Of a DNA stretch of 23,784 nt, positions 6,922-15,731 are shown one piece after another (the first letter of the stretch is position 1; each line of letters starts with the position of its first letter). The DNA comes from Candidatus Avelusimicrobium alvi (lineage in GTDB: Bacteria; Elusimicrobiota; Elusimicrobia; Elusimicrobiales; Elusimicrobiaceae). The position numbers and the translations under genes are program-made. Under the pieces are notes generated by a model that was not told the origin of the DNA, did no database searches, and saw nothing but the letters and a program-made list of their open reading frames with translations. The stretch covers positions 713 to 24,496 of the forward strand of contig DCTQ01000047.1 of assembly GCA_002329395.1 (NCBI GenBank), read 5' to 3'.

Positions 6922-8106
6922 ATGAGAATTGTAAGCCTCTTTTTATGTCTGTTGCTGGCCGCACCGTCCGTTTTTGCGCAAAAAGTGCCCGTGAAGGGAT
7001 TTTTGCGCGCGCTGACGCGCAAAACCGAAGCCGTTTCTGTTTCCAATTTGCGCTACGCGCGGGGGGTTAAGCTTCCCGCGCTGTCCGCGGCGTATTCTCC
7101 CGCCGGCCGGGCGGCTGAGCTGCGGCGTTTGATGCGGGAACAGCAGCCGGTTCCGCCCTCCCGAAAGCCGGATTTGGCGCCCGCCGCTCCCCAGGCCCTG
7201 CGCGGCCCGGCGCTTGCTTGGAACGGTGCGGAGGCGGCCTCTGCGCTGAAAGAAACCGAAAGGCATATCCGTTCGTCTTTAGTGGTTGTGCGGGGGCGCG
7301 CGACGGGCGAGGCGCTGGGCAGCGGGTTTGTGGTCCGCTCCTCCTCCGGCAAACTCTATGCGGTGGCCTCGTATCATATTGTGGGGCGGGTGGGAAATAT
7401 GTTTTCGCTGGAATTGTACCGGGCGGACGGTACGCCGGTGCGTTATGACACGGTCCTGGTTTCCGCCGTCGGCGCATTCGGGCTGAACGCGCCGGACGCC
7501 GCGGTGCTGGAACTGCCCTCTTCGGCGGCGGAATATGTCCGGCCGCTGAAAGTGGCCAAAGAAATGCCGCAGCCCGGCGATGAGCTGGTGGTGTGGGGTT
7601 CGCCCTATACGGAAACGGCTTTTGCGCGGGTGGACGAGCTGAAAGTGAAACAGGCCGAAGGATTTAAAATAGTGATGGAAAGCAAGGACGTGTCCGATGA
7701 TTTCAACGGTTTTTGCGGTTCCCCTTTATTAAACGCTAAAGGCGAAGTGGCCGGCATTTACAGCGGGCATGCCCCGGCGGACGAATTTGTGTTTGGGGTG
7801 TCGGCGCGCCGCACGCTGGATTGGCTGATCGGCGGTTACGAAGGGGGGATGTCCCCTTACTACGGCTATCAGTTCCGCGGGCGGACGGCGGTGCGGCTGC
7901 AGGGCGGAGAAAGCGTGGGGGACGTGCGTCTTTTTGATTCGTCCGGCCGTCTGCTGCAAAAAGTTTATTTGCCGCGTTATGCGGGGCCGTTTGACCCCGC
8001 CCATACGGAACGGCTGTTTACGGATGTGCGCCGCGGGGACGTGCTGGAATTTGACATTCTGGTGCACCGGGCGGTGTCCCGCACCGAGCGTTTTGAAGTG
8101 CCGTAA
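6922..8106 (+). CDS. Secreted chymotrypsin-fold protease with Cys in the nucleophile position
   Basis: A 394-residue exported protein. Residues 1-19 form a signal peptide with likely cleavage V-F-A|Q. A proline/arginine-rich linker (about 20-110) precedes a trypsin-like domain (about 115-305), and a beta-rich C-terminal domain of about 85 residues ends the protein. The catalytic landmarks line up as H152 (A-S-Y-H-I-V-G), D192 (A-P-D-A-A-V-L) and the nucleophile loop G-F-C-G-S-P at 263-268. Bacterial relatives normally have G-x-S-G-G-P, so C265 replaces serine. It could be a cysteine protease of chymotrypsin fold or an inactive binding protein. I chose the ATG at 6922 because the signal peptide begins there; an upstream in-frame start would put 33 untypical residues before it. 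The SprA-like gene follows after a terminator. Confidence 0.78.
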   Translation: MRIVSLFLCLLLAAPSVFAQKVPVKGFLRALTRKTEAVSVSNLRYARGVKLPALSAAYSPAGRAAELRRLMREQQPVPPSRKPDLAPAAPQALRGPALAWNGAEAASALKETERHIRSSLVVVRGRATGEALGSGFVVRSSSGKLYAVASYHIVGRVGNMFSLELYRADGTPVRYDTVLVSAVGAFGLNAPDAAVLELPSSAAEYVRPLKVAKEMPQPGDELVVWGSPYTETAFARVDELKVKQAEGFKIVMESKDVSDDFNGFCGSPLLNAKGEVAGIYSGHAPADEFVFGVSARRTLDWLIGGYEGGMSPYYGYQFRGRTAVRLQGGESVGDVRLFDSSGRLLQKVYLPRYAGPFDPAHTERLFTDVRRGDVLEFDILVHRAVSRTERFEVP

Positions 8107-8128
8107 AAAGCGGCGGAACGGAATTTTT

Positions 8129-8160
8129 AAAAGGGGCTCTTAAAAAGGGCCTCTTTTTTA
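8129..8160 (+). terminator. Rho-independent terminator after the protease gene
   Basis: AAAAGGGGC (8129-8137) pairs with GCCTCTTTT (8149-8157), with one G-U pair and an 11-nt loop, and the T-run continues to 8159. It lies 23 bases beyond the stop codon. Confidence 0.6.
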
Positions 8161-8202
8161 TGCAAAAACCGGATTAATACCGATATAAAATAGGCAAATA
8201 TT

Positions 8203-8210
8203 ATAGAATG
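8203..8210 (+). promoter_or_regulatory. Candidate promoter -10 region of the SprA-like gene
   Basis: This AT-rich stretch downstream of the terminator holds TATAAAAT (8185-8192) and TATAGAAT (8203-8210). A convincing -35 is absent. TGAGG at 8217-8221 lies 14 bases from the ATG at 8236, longer than usual spacing. The assignment of one hexamer over the other is a guess. Confidence 0.35.
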
Positions 8211-8235
8211 AAATAATGAGGTATTTTTTCCCCCT

Positions 8236-11200
8236 ATGAAAATACTGCGGCTCCCGGTCGCCCTTTTGCTCATCCTCCAGTTCGTTGCCGCCCCCCCGGC
8301 CGGCGCCGAAACGCTGCCGTACAGCCTGGTGGATAAGGACCAGTACGCCATTTTTGCAGAAGACCAGGCCGCCAAGCAGGAGGAAGAACTCGCCCTGGAA
8401 GACCCGCCGGACGACGCGGACCTGCTTAAATACACCAATGAGTTTTGGCGTCAGGCCGTAACGGCGGTGGAAGGCTCTTATAAGCTGGACAAAGGGCCGG
8501 AGCCCATTCCCGATTTAACTTTGTTAAACCCCACCCTGTCGCTGCCTCTTTACGGCACCAGCATCGCTTTGACGGGCCGTTATGTGCTGGGCTTTAAAAT
8601 GGCCGCCAAAAAATATAAAGAAGACGACAACAACAGCGTGGAAGAACGCAATGACAGCAGTTTTGAGATGCAGCAGGAAATGCAGCTTAAAATGCAGGGT
8701 AAAATCCTGGAACGCGTATTTGTGGATATTGACTACGACGACCAGCGCGAAGAGGAAAAAACCATCTCCGTGGCGTACCGCGGCAAACCGGGCGAACTGG
8801 TGCAGCTGGCGGAATTCGGCGATATCAACCTGTCGCTGCCCGAAACGGAATTTATCGCTTACCAAAAACAGCTGTTCGGCGCCAAAATGCACTTACAGCA
8901 CCAGAACGCCAACCTGTATTTAATCGGCTCGCAGACCAAAGGTTCCAGCAAGCAGAAGCAGTTTGTGGGGAGCAGCGTGTCGGAAATCGTGTCGCTGGCG
9001 GACACTTCTTACATCCGCCGCACGTATTACGATTTGACGTTCGGCGGCAACATCCGCCCGTATATTGACGACCAGGGCAATATCCGCTACCCGGTTGACC
9101 GCACCGCTTTTAGCGACTGGACCATGCAAATGGGCAGTATTTCCCCGGGTACGGAAGAAATTTATTTGGACAGCAACACCACCTCTTCCGACTATGTACC
9201 CGTGGACAAAACGGCCACCGACGTATTGGGCGGCGGCGATTACCAGGCCAAATGGCAGCTGTTGACGCGCGGCGTGGACTATACGGTGGATTACGCCAGC
9301 GGCATCATTACCTTTAAGCGCACCATCACGGCCGAGAGCGTGCTGGCCGTGGACTACCGCGATACGCGCGGCAACCAGTTAAGCAACGCCATGGGCACGC
9401 CCGGCACCATTAAACTCATCAAAACGGAAAACGACAAATCCGTCGTTTCCGGCGCGGGCCTGGCGACCGAAACCGCCAACAAGCTGGAGCTCAAAACGTA
9501 TTACAACATCGGCGCGCAGAAAATCACGCAGGACAACGGCAAAGGCAATTTTATTTTGCAATTGCAGGACGCCAACGGCCAGGCCGTTTCCAGCCAGTAT
9601 TACCAGTACCCGAGCTACATTAACGTGGATTTTGACACCGGTATTTTTGATATGACGTACCGCATCAACGACACCGGCCTCTACGGCGCGACGCCTACGT
9701 CCGCGCGCAACCTGACGTTTAAAATCCAGTACGAATCCACTGTAAAAACGTATTTTATTGAGTCGGACATCGTACTCCAGTCCGAAACCGTAAAATTAAA
9801 CGGCCGCACCCTGACGCGCAACAACGACTATTACATTGACTACACCTCCGGCTTCATCACCTTCTATAAAGGCGATGAAATTACCGAAAATTCCGTCATT
9901 GACATTACCTACGACACCACCACCGGCTCCAGCTCCAACAATTCCGTTATGGGCGGCCGGCTGGACTACAAGCTGTTTGATAAAATCGTGATGGGGGCCA
10001 CGGTGCTGAAAGAAGGGGGAGATAAACCCTCCACCGTGCCGCAGGTGGGCAGCTATTCCAAAGATTTGCTGGTGTATGGGGCGGACATCAACGGTAAAGA
10101 CATTAAACTGGCCGATCCGCTGTCCGTTGATTTCAGCGCGGAAGTGGCCAAAAGCCAAAAAAAGCAGAACCTGTTCGGCTACGCGATGGTGGACAGTATG
10201 AACGAAACCAACGAGCAGGTGGCCGGTTCGCGCGTATTTAAAGACTGGATTATCGCTTCCAACCCCAGCGGCCTGCCGTCGTTTTTGGATTCCATCCATT
10301 GGGACACGCAGGACTTGCCGTCCCTGGAAATCAATCCGCACTCCATCGCCAACTACAACGACAAACAGCAAGTGCTGATTTTAAATTACGACTTTACCAA
10401 AGGGGTTGATTTTGACGGCCGCGACGAAGTTTCCATCGTCTATCCGTTAAGCCAGAGCGGGATGGACCTGTCGGACAAAACGTCTTTTGAACTGACCATG
10501 CTGGGCGAAGAAGGCGGTCCGCAGGTAAACTTTACGTTCGGTAATATTTCCGAATACTCCGACAGCGGCACCGGCATGGACACCCAGTGCGGCACCGGCG
10601 TGCCGAAAACCGAAGACGTTTACTGCCGCAGCAGCCTGGCCCCGAATGAAGACATCGGCTGGCTGTTTACCAACCCGGACGGGACGGAAGAACGGTACAA
10701 TCCGTTTGTAAACAACGTGTTTAACCCGGAATCCCAGCCCAACGGACGCATTGACTCGCAGGATTTAAACGGCAACGGCAAATTTGACCCGGAAGATATC
10801 CCGCTTCAGGGCAACTTCGGTTTTGCGGGTGCGTCCATTAACGGGCTGGTCAACAATACGGCCAGCAACACTTCGTGGCAGACGTACACCATGCCGCTTT
10901 TGCTGTCCACCGCGGAAAAAGCGCAGTGGACGGCCGTGCGCCACCTGCGCATCACCCTTAAAAAAGGCCAGAAGCTGAAAGGGCAGATTAAAATCGCCAA
11001 CGTGTCTCTGTCGGGTACGGCCTGGAACACGCAGAACGAAACGGACCCGGACGTGTTTTCCGTCTCCGGCATTAACAATGTGGACAATACGGACTACGAA
11101 CCTATTTTTTCGGACCGGACGGGCGACGGGCTGACCGTGTTCAATTATCTCTACGGCTCCATTGAAAATTATAAAAAATCCACCGGCTCCACCAACGCGC

Positions 11201-13626
11201 TGGACCAATCGCTCAACATTAAATTCAATACGGACGGCCTGCCCGCCGTGTCCGACGACGCACCGGAAGATTCTCCCGCCGGCGAACGTTACGCCAACCG
11301 CAACTTTAGAAGTATGGACTTTACCCAGCACCGCGAGTTCCGCTTTCTGCTGCACGGGGCGGTGGAGCAGGGCACGGGCCGCGCGCTGGACCAGGACGGA
11401 ACGGAGTTTTTCCTCAAAGTCGGCACCGAAAGCAATTTTGACAAAGTCATCGTGCCCACGAACTTCCGCGGGTGGCGGCTGATTTCGCTTAAAATGGTGG
11501 ACACGAACGGGGACGGCGTGGCCGATGCGTTTGAAGACGCGTCCGACTCGTCGTACAACGTGCGCGTGGTGCGCCACCGCACCGCCGGGGGAATTATGAA
11601 TTTCCGCGAAGTAAGCTTAATGCTCACCGGCGTGCAGCGCCAGGACGGCACGACGGGCAGCAAGGGCGAAGTGTGGTTAAACGTCATCCATTTGGCCGAG
11701 GCCATTACGTTGGACGGCACGGCCTACAAGGGCGACGTGGTGGTCCGCCTGGACGAATGGGGCAGCGCGGGCGCAAAATACAAATACCAGGACAGCAATT
11801 TTGAAACGCCGCTGGCCGTATCCAAAAATCAGGAAGTTACGGAAGAAGAATACTTTTTAAAAGTGGATAAAATCAAAGAATTTCCGATGCAGGCCAACCT
11901 CACGCGCTCCAGCACCGTAACCCCGATGGTTACCGACAGTACGGACTACAACACCGTCAGCCTGCTGGACAAAGGCAAGGTGGACCGGCAAACCGCCGTG
12001 GTGCGCGGGGACTTTATTAAAGAAAATCTGCCCAAAATCGGTCTGGAATACACGGTGGACAGCGTGGATTACGATGCGATGAAACGCAAGGACAACGCGC
12101 GCACATACGGCGCGACGCTGTCCCACTCCGCGGGTTCGTTTAAAAACATTTCCGCCGGATACCACATCACGGATTCGTCCATTGATTACGAGCGCGACAA
12201 ACATCTGGAATCCGCCAACTATTACAATACCGACGAAAATACCCAAAAAATGAATATGAAGGTGACGTACCAGCCCAATAACAATTTTAACTTTACGCCC
12301 AGCTATAACCTAAGCAAAAGCAAGGAAGACCGCACCCAGTACGCCCAAACCGAGCAGAAAGATTACAGCTACCCCAAGGCCATGACGCAAAACACGGGCT
12401 TTAACAGCACGTGGAAAATCGCCAAATGGCTGGCGCCTTCGGTCAGCTACAACATCAGCACGGTGGAAAACAACAACCTTACGGCCAAAACGATTTCCGC
12501 CGCCGGCAAACAGATAGACGTGGGCGTGGGCGAGGTGAAAACCGTCAACCGCAACGCGGACGGCGGCGTGTCGCTTACGCTCAACGGCAACGAATTTTTC
12601 CCCAAAAGCAAATTGTTAAATACGTTTGTCATTTCGTCCAGCTACCGCATCCAGGACGCGGACTCGTGGGCGGATGTGGACAGCGATTTTGATTCGCGCA
12701 AAGCGCTCTGGATTCGCAGTTCCTTAAAAGACGTGGGCGAATACGGCTACCGCAAAAGCCTTATTCTGCGCGACACATTCACCTCCACCCAGCGCTGGAG
12801 TCCCCTGTCGCAGTACAACCTGGGCGGAGCCGCCGCGCCGTTAAAAACCATTTCGCTGATTAACAACTTTACCAAAACGCTCCAAACCAACGACCAGACC
12901 GGCACCGAGTACGATTCCACCAGCTTAACCCTGCCGGATATGACGTTTTCCATCTCGGATTTGGAAAAGTTTTTCTACGGCGGCAAATGGTTTAATTCTT
13001 CCAACTTAAAACTGCGTTACAGCTGGGTGGAACAAACCAATAAAGGCACGGACGAGCAATACACCACGCAGTACGGCGGAGACTTGCGCTTTATGCTGTT
13101 TAACTATTTTGACACGGTGCTTAACTACACCCGCAAAGAGTCCGACAAGACGGACCTGCGCGTCGGCACCAGTTTGGAAACCGTGCGCGACAACAACATT
13201 TCCGCCCAAACTTCTTTCTACATCGGTTCCATGCGCGTCACGCCCAAACTGCTCTACTCCTCGCACGATAAATGGCTGGTGGCCGGCCAAATCAGCGAAA
13301 GCACCACCGAAACCACCCCCAGCTTGAACCTGCGGTGGGACTTTAACATCCCGCGCGGGTTTAAACTGCCGTTTATCAATAAAATGTACAATGCCACCAA
13401 CCGCGTGATTTGGAACACCACCTTCACGTATAAGGACAAACGCTCCCCCGTGGAAGTGAAAGACAACTATAAAATGTTTGATTTCAGCACGTCTTTGGAT
13501 TATGAAATGTCCCAAAACCTGCGCTTTACGCTGGGCGGCGGATTTACCATCTTAAACCACGCCTACGTAAAAACCGAAGACTACACCGCCTATAACGCGG
13601 CGGCCAACATAACCATACAGTTCTAA
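8236..13626 (+). CDS. Giant outer-membrane protein resembling SprA (T9SS translocon family)
   Basis: 1796 residues. Residues 1-24 form a signal peptide (cleavage A-G-A|E). Around 150-245, K-M-Q-G-K-I, a Y-D-D-Q segment, F-G-D-I-N-L-S-L-P and L-F-G-A-K-M form the series typical of the SprA N-terminal region. A module ending in D-Y-x-S-G-x-I-T-F occurs near 341-377 and again near 521-560. Two D-x-N-G-D/N-G calcium-loop-like segments lie near 840-853 and 1089-1096. The second half is rich in alternating polar/hydrophobic beta strands, and the protein ends in I-T-I-Q-F, a Bam-type C-terminal signal. Flavobacterial SprA (about 2400 residues) is the type 9 secretion pore; this copy is shorter. None of its partners (PorV, GldKLMN) is in the window, so a secretion role is inference. 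It could instead be another large surface barrel. Confidence 0.68.
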   Translation: MKILRLPVALLLILQFVAAPPAGAETLPYSLVDKDQYAIFAEDQAAKQEEELALEDPPDDADLLKYTNEFWRQAVTAVEGSYKLDKGPEPIPDLTLLNPTLSLPLYGTSIALTGRYVLGFKMAAKKYKEDDNNSVEERNDSSFEMQQEMQLKMQGKILERVFVDIDYDDQREEEKTISVAYRGKPGELVQLAEFGDINLSLPETEFIAYQKQLFGAKMHLQHQNANLYLIGSQTKGSSKQKQFVGSSVSEIVSLADTSYIRRTYYDLTFGGNIRPYIDDQGNIRYPVDRTAFSDWTMQMGSISPGTEEIYLDSNTTSSDYVPVDKTATDVLGGGDYQAKWQLLTRGVDYTVDYASGIITFKRTITAESVLAVDYRDTRGNQLSNAMGTPGTIKLIKTENDKSVVSGAGLATETANKLELKTYYNIGAQKITQDNGKGNFILQLQDANGQAVSSQYYQYPSYINVDFDTGIFDMTYRINDTGLYGATPTSARNLTFKIQYESTVKTYFIESDIVLQSETVKLNGRTLTRNNDYYIDYTSGFITFYKGDEITENSVIDITYDTTTGSSSNNSVMGGRLDYKLFDKIVMGATVLKEGGDKPSTVPQVGSYSKDLLVYGADINGKDIKLADPLSVDFSAEVAKSQKKQNLFGYAMVDSMNETNEQVAGSRVFKDWIIASNPSGLPSFLDSIHWDTQDLPSLEINPHSIANYNDKQQVLILNYDFTKGVDFDGRDEVSIVYPLSQSGMDLSDKTSFELTMLGEEGGPQVNFTFGNISEYSDSGTGMDTQCGTGVPKTEDVYCRSSLAPNEDIGWLFTNPDGTEERYNPFVNNVFNPESQPNGRIDSQDLNGNGKFDPEDIPLQGNFGFAGASINGLVNNTASNTSWQTYTMPLLLSTAEKAQWTAVRHLRITLKKGQKLKGQIKIANVSLSGTAWNTQNETDPDVFSVSGINNVDNTDYEPIFSDRTGDGLTVFNYLYGSIENYKKSTGSTNALDQSLNIKFNTDGLPAVSDDAPEDSPAGERYANRNFRSMDFTQHREFRFLLHGAVEQGTGRALDQDGTEFFLKVGTESNFDKVIVPTNFRGWRLISLKMVDTNGDGVADAFEDASDSSYNVRVVRHRTAGGIMNFREVSLMLTGVQRQDGTTGSKGEVWLNVIHLAEAITLDGTAYKGDVVVRLDEWGSAGAKYKYQDSNFETPLAVSKNQEVTEEEYFLKVDKIKEFPMQANLTRSSTVTPMVTDSTDYNTVSLLDKGKVDRQTAVVRGDFIKENLPKIGLEYTVDSVDYDAMKRKDNARTYGATLSHSAGSFKNISAGYHITDSSIDYERDKHLESANYYNTDENTQKMNMKVTYQPNNNFNFTPSYNLSKSKEDRTQYAQTEQKDYSYPKAMTQNTGFNSTWKIAKWLAPSVSYNISTVENNNLTAKTISAAGKQIDVGVGEVKTVNRNADGGVSLTLNGNEFFPKSKLLNTFVISSSYRIQDADSWADVDSDFDSRKALWIRSSLKDVGEYGYRKSLILRDTFTSTQRWSPLSQYNLGGAAAPLKTISLINNFTKTLQTNDQTGTEYDSTSLTLPDMTFSISDLEKFFYGGKWFNSSNLKLRYSWVEQTNKGTDEQYTTQYGGDLRFMLFNYFDTVLNYTRKESDKTDLRVGTSLETVRDNNISAQTSFYIGSMRVTPKLLYSSHDKWLVAGQISESTTETTPSLNLRWDFNIPRGFKLPFINKMYNATNRVIWNTTFTYKDKRSPVEVKDNYKMFDFSTSLDYEMSQNLRFTLGGGFTILNHAYVKTEDYTAYNAAANITIQF

Positions 13627-13632
13627 ACGCGT

Positions 13633-14364
13633 ATGAACACTTTTTGGAAAGCGCCTTTTAAACTCTTTCTGCATTTTTGGTTTCCGCGCACCTGTTTTGG
13701 CTGCGGGAAAGATTTGGCGTGGCGCGCCGAGGAGCCCTTGTGCCCGGCATGCGCGGCGGCTTTGGCGGCCCCCGGCCCGCTGGTGTGCAAACGCTGCGGC
13801 GCGGTATTAAAATCCGGCGGTGCGCACTGCTACGCCTGCCGGGGAAGCAAGGAACGGGAATACAAATGCCGGGTGATTCGTTCGGCTTTTGTGTTTAATA
13901 CCTCTTCGCGCGCATTGGTGCACGCGTTAAAATACGCCCGGGCCGACTACCTGGCCGGTTATATGGGCGGGCTGATGGCGGAGCGTTTTAAAAAATATCC
14001 CGAACTGGCGGACGCGGAGCTGGTTATTCCGGTGCCGCTCTATCCCAAAAAGAACCGCAGGCGCGGCTACAACCAAAGCGAACTGCTGGCAAAAGCGTTC
14101 GGCCCGAAAGTGGGCCTGACGGCGGACACCGTTTCGCTTTCGCGCGTGCGCGACACCGTCAGCCAGACTACGCTGGGCCGCAGGGGCAGGCTCCTTAATA
14201 TGGCCGGCGCTTTTTCCTGCAACAACCGGGCGGCCGTAAAGGGCAAAACCATCCTGTTGATAGACGACGTAGCCACCACCGGCGCCACGCTGGAAGGCTG
14301 TGCGGAAGCGTTGAAGCGGGCGGGCGCGAAAAAAGTGCTGGCGTATACTTTCGCCCGGGAATAA
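13633..14364 (+). CDS. comF: ComF-family phosphoribosyltransferase-like protein
   Basis: A 243-residue protein of the ComF/GntX family, linked to DNA uptake or handling of incoming DNA in other bacteria. The N-terminal double zinc ribbon has four Cys pairs: C21/C24, C37/C40, C52/C55 and C66/C69. A type I phosphoribosyltransferase fold follows, with the PRPP-binding loop L-I-D-D-V-A-T-T-G-A-T (209-219). The basic N-R-R-R-G-Y-N-Q motif at 141-148 is also typical. The ATG lies 6 bases after the SprA-like stop with no Shine-Dalgarno, so it probably depends on transcription, and perhaps translational re-initiation, from that gene. Pairing with a giant barrel protein is not a usual comF context. 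Confidence 0.92.
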   Translation: MNTFWKAPFKLFLHFWFPRTCFGCGKDLAWRAEEPLCPACAAALAAPGPLVCKRCGAVLKSGGAHCYACRGSKEREYKCRVIRSAFVFNTSSRALVHALKYARADYLAGYMGGLMAERFKKYPELADAELVIPVPLYPKKNRRRGYNQSELLAKAFGPKVGLTADTVSLSRVRDTVSQTTLGRRGRLLNMAGAFSCNNRAAVKGKTILLIDDVATTGATLEGCAEALKRAGAKKVLAYTFARE

Positions 14365-14388
14365 CAGGGGATATGGTGAATTTGAATG

Positions 14389-14417
14389 AAAAAACCCGGC
14401 CGGATGCCGGGTTTTTT
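14389..14417. terminator. Bidirectional terminator between comF and the cyuA-like gene
   Basis: A perfect 12-bp stem, AAAAAACCCGGC / GCCGGGTTTTTT, with loop CGGAT. A-run and T-run flanks make it work on both strands, as suits convergent genes that end at 14364 and 14439. Confidence 0.92.
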
Positions 14418-14438
14418 AGAATCGGGTTTTATTCCGTT

Positions 14439-15731
14439 TTAGCCGTTGCATTTTTCCTGCATAATGTCCACAATCATCGGGTCCACCCGGCTCATGCCCA
14501 CGGTGGAAATACTGCCCAGGTTTTGGATGGTTTCTTCGGCGGTTTTGCCCACAAATCCTTCCACTTCGGTAATGCCGTAATCGTGCACGGCCATATAAGC
14601 GGCGCGGATGGCCGCGTCCGTGGAGCTGACCACTTTCAGCGCGCAGCCGCTTTTGGCTCCGTCGCAGAGCATACCGCCGATGTCGCTTATAATGTTGTTA
14701 ATCGCCAGCGTAACGGCGGGCACGCATTTGCCGCGCTGTTGGTAGACGATGGCCGCCGTCGCGCCTACGCCCGCGGCGATGGCGCAGCCGCAGATGGGCG
14801 CGAGTTCGCCGGTAAACACTTTTACGTAGCCGTTTAACAGGTGCGAAAGCGCGATGCTTTTTAAAATCGTTTTTTCGTCCACTTCCATTTCTTTGCCCAC
14901 TTTCCACGGCACTAAAATGGTTACTACGCCCTGGTTGCCCGATTCGCCGCTGGCCATTACGGGCACGGCCTGGCCGTCCATACGCGCGTCGGCGGCGCAG
15001 GCGGTTAAAATTTTGGTGGAAGAAATCAAATCCATTTGCAGCAGGCGTTTGCGGACGAGCTCTTTGATGTAAAAGCCCACTTTTTGCAAAGCCTGGCCCA
15101 TTTCGGCGGCTTTTAAGTTCATATCCACGCCTTTTTTGATGTACGCCAGGTCTTCGTCGTCGGCTTGGTCGGCCGCGTCCAGCAGGTCCTGCAAGGTGGC
15201 GTTTTTGAGGGCGTTTTTAAAATCGTGCGCTTTTTGGGCGCAGTTTGCTTTTTGCGGCGTTTTGTCCACTTTTACGTCTGTACCGCAGGATAAAAACGCC
15301 ACTTCGGTATGACTGCCGGCAATCACGCATTTGGCCGTTTTGCCGCTTACGCCCGTCAGTGCGGCTTCAATATAAAAGCCGTGCGCTCCGGGGGCCACTT
15401 CCATGGTTACGCGGTGCTGGCGGATGATTTCTTTGGCTTTAGCCAGCACTTCTTTATCCGCCGCGCCCAGAATTTCCATATTCAGTTCCGGCTTGGCCAG
15501 CAGCATACCCATGGCTCCGGCCAGCAGGTTGCCTTTTTCGCCGTCCGTATTGGGGATGCGTACGCCCATCCCGTTTTTGTAGGTGCCGGCGTCCAGCTTA
15601 AAATCGGCTCTGGCCGCTTCTTCGCCCAGTTCCTTGGCGGCGTGGGCCGCGCACAGGGCGACCGATACCGGCTCCGTACAGCCCATGGCCGGATAAACTT
15701 GATATTTTAATACCTCTTTTAAAAGATTCAT
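14439..15731 (-). CDS. L-cysteine desulfidase-like protein (UPF0597/YhaM family)
   Basis: 430 residues, the normal length of the YhaM/CyuA family, which is related to the alpha subunit of iron-sulfur L-serine dehydratases. Members break L-cysteine to pyruvate, sulfide and ammonia. Conserved cysteines that fit an Fe-S cluster site are visible: C18 in M-G-C-T-E-P, C314 and C316 in I-C-G-C-A, and C356 and C363 in M-L-C-D-G-A-K-S-G-C. The S-G-E-S-G-N-Q-G motif (261-268) is also characteristic. The start ATG at 15731 overlaps the radC stop as TAATG. The physiological substrate is uncertain. Cysteine is the known one for the family, and catabolism to pyruvate would suit an amino-acid fermenter. Confidence 0.88.
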   Translation of the reverse strand: MNLLKEVLKYQVYPAMGCTEPVSVALCAAHAAKELGEEAARADFKLDAGTYKNGMGVRIPNTDGEKGNLLAGAMGMLLAKPELNMEILGAADKEVLAKAKEIIRQHRVTMEVAPGAHGFYIEAALTGVSGKTAKCVIAGSHTEVAFLSCGTDVKVDKTPQKANCAQKAHDFKNALKNATLQDLLDAADQADDEDLAYIKKGVDMNLKAAEMGQALQKVGFYIKELVRKRLLQMDLISSTKILTACAADARMDGQAVPVMASGESGNQGVVTILVPWKVGKEMEVDEKTILKSIALSHLLNGYVKVFTGELAPICGCAIAAGVGATAAIVYQQRGKCVPAVTLAINNIISDIGGMLCDGAKSGCALKVVSSTDAAIRAAYMAVHDYGITEVEGFVGKTAEETIQNLGSISTVGMSRVDPMIVDIMQEKCNG

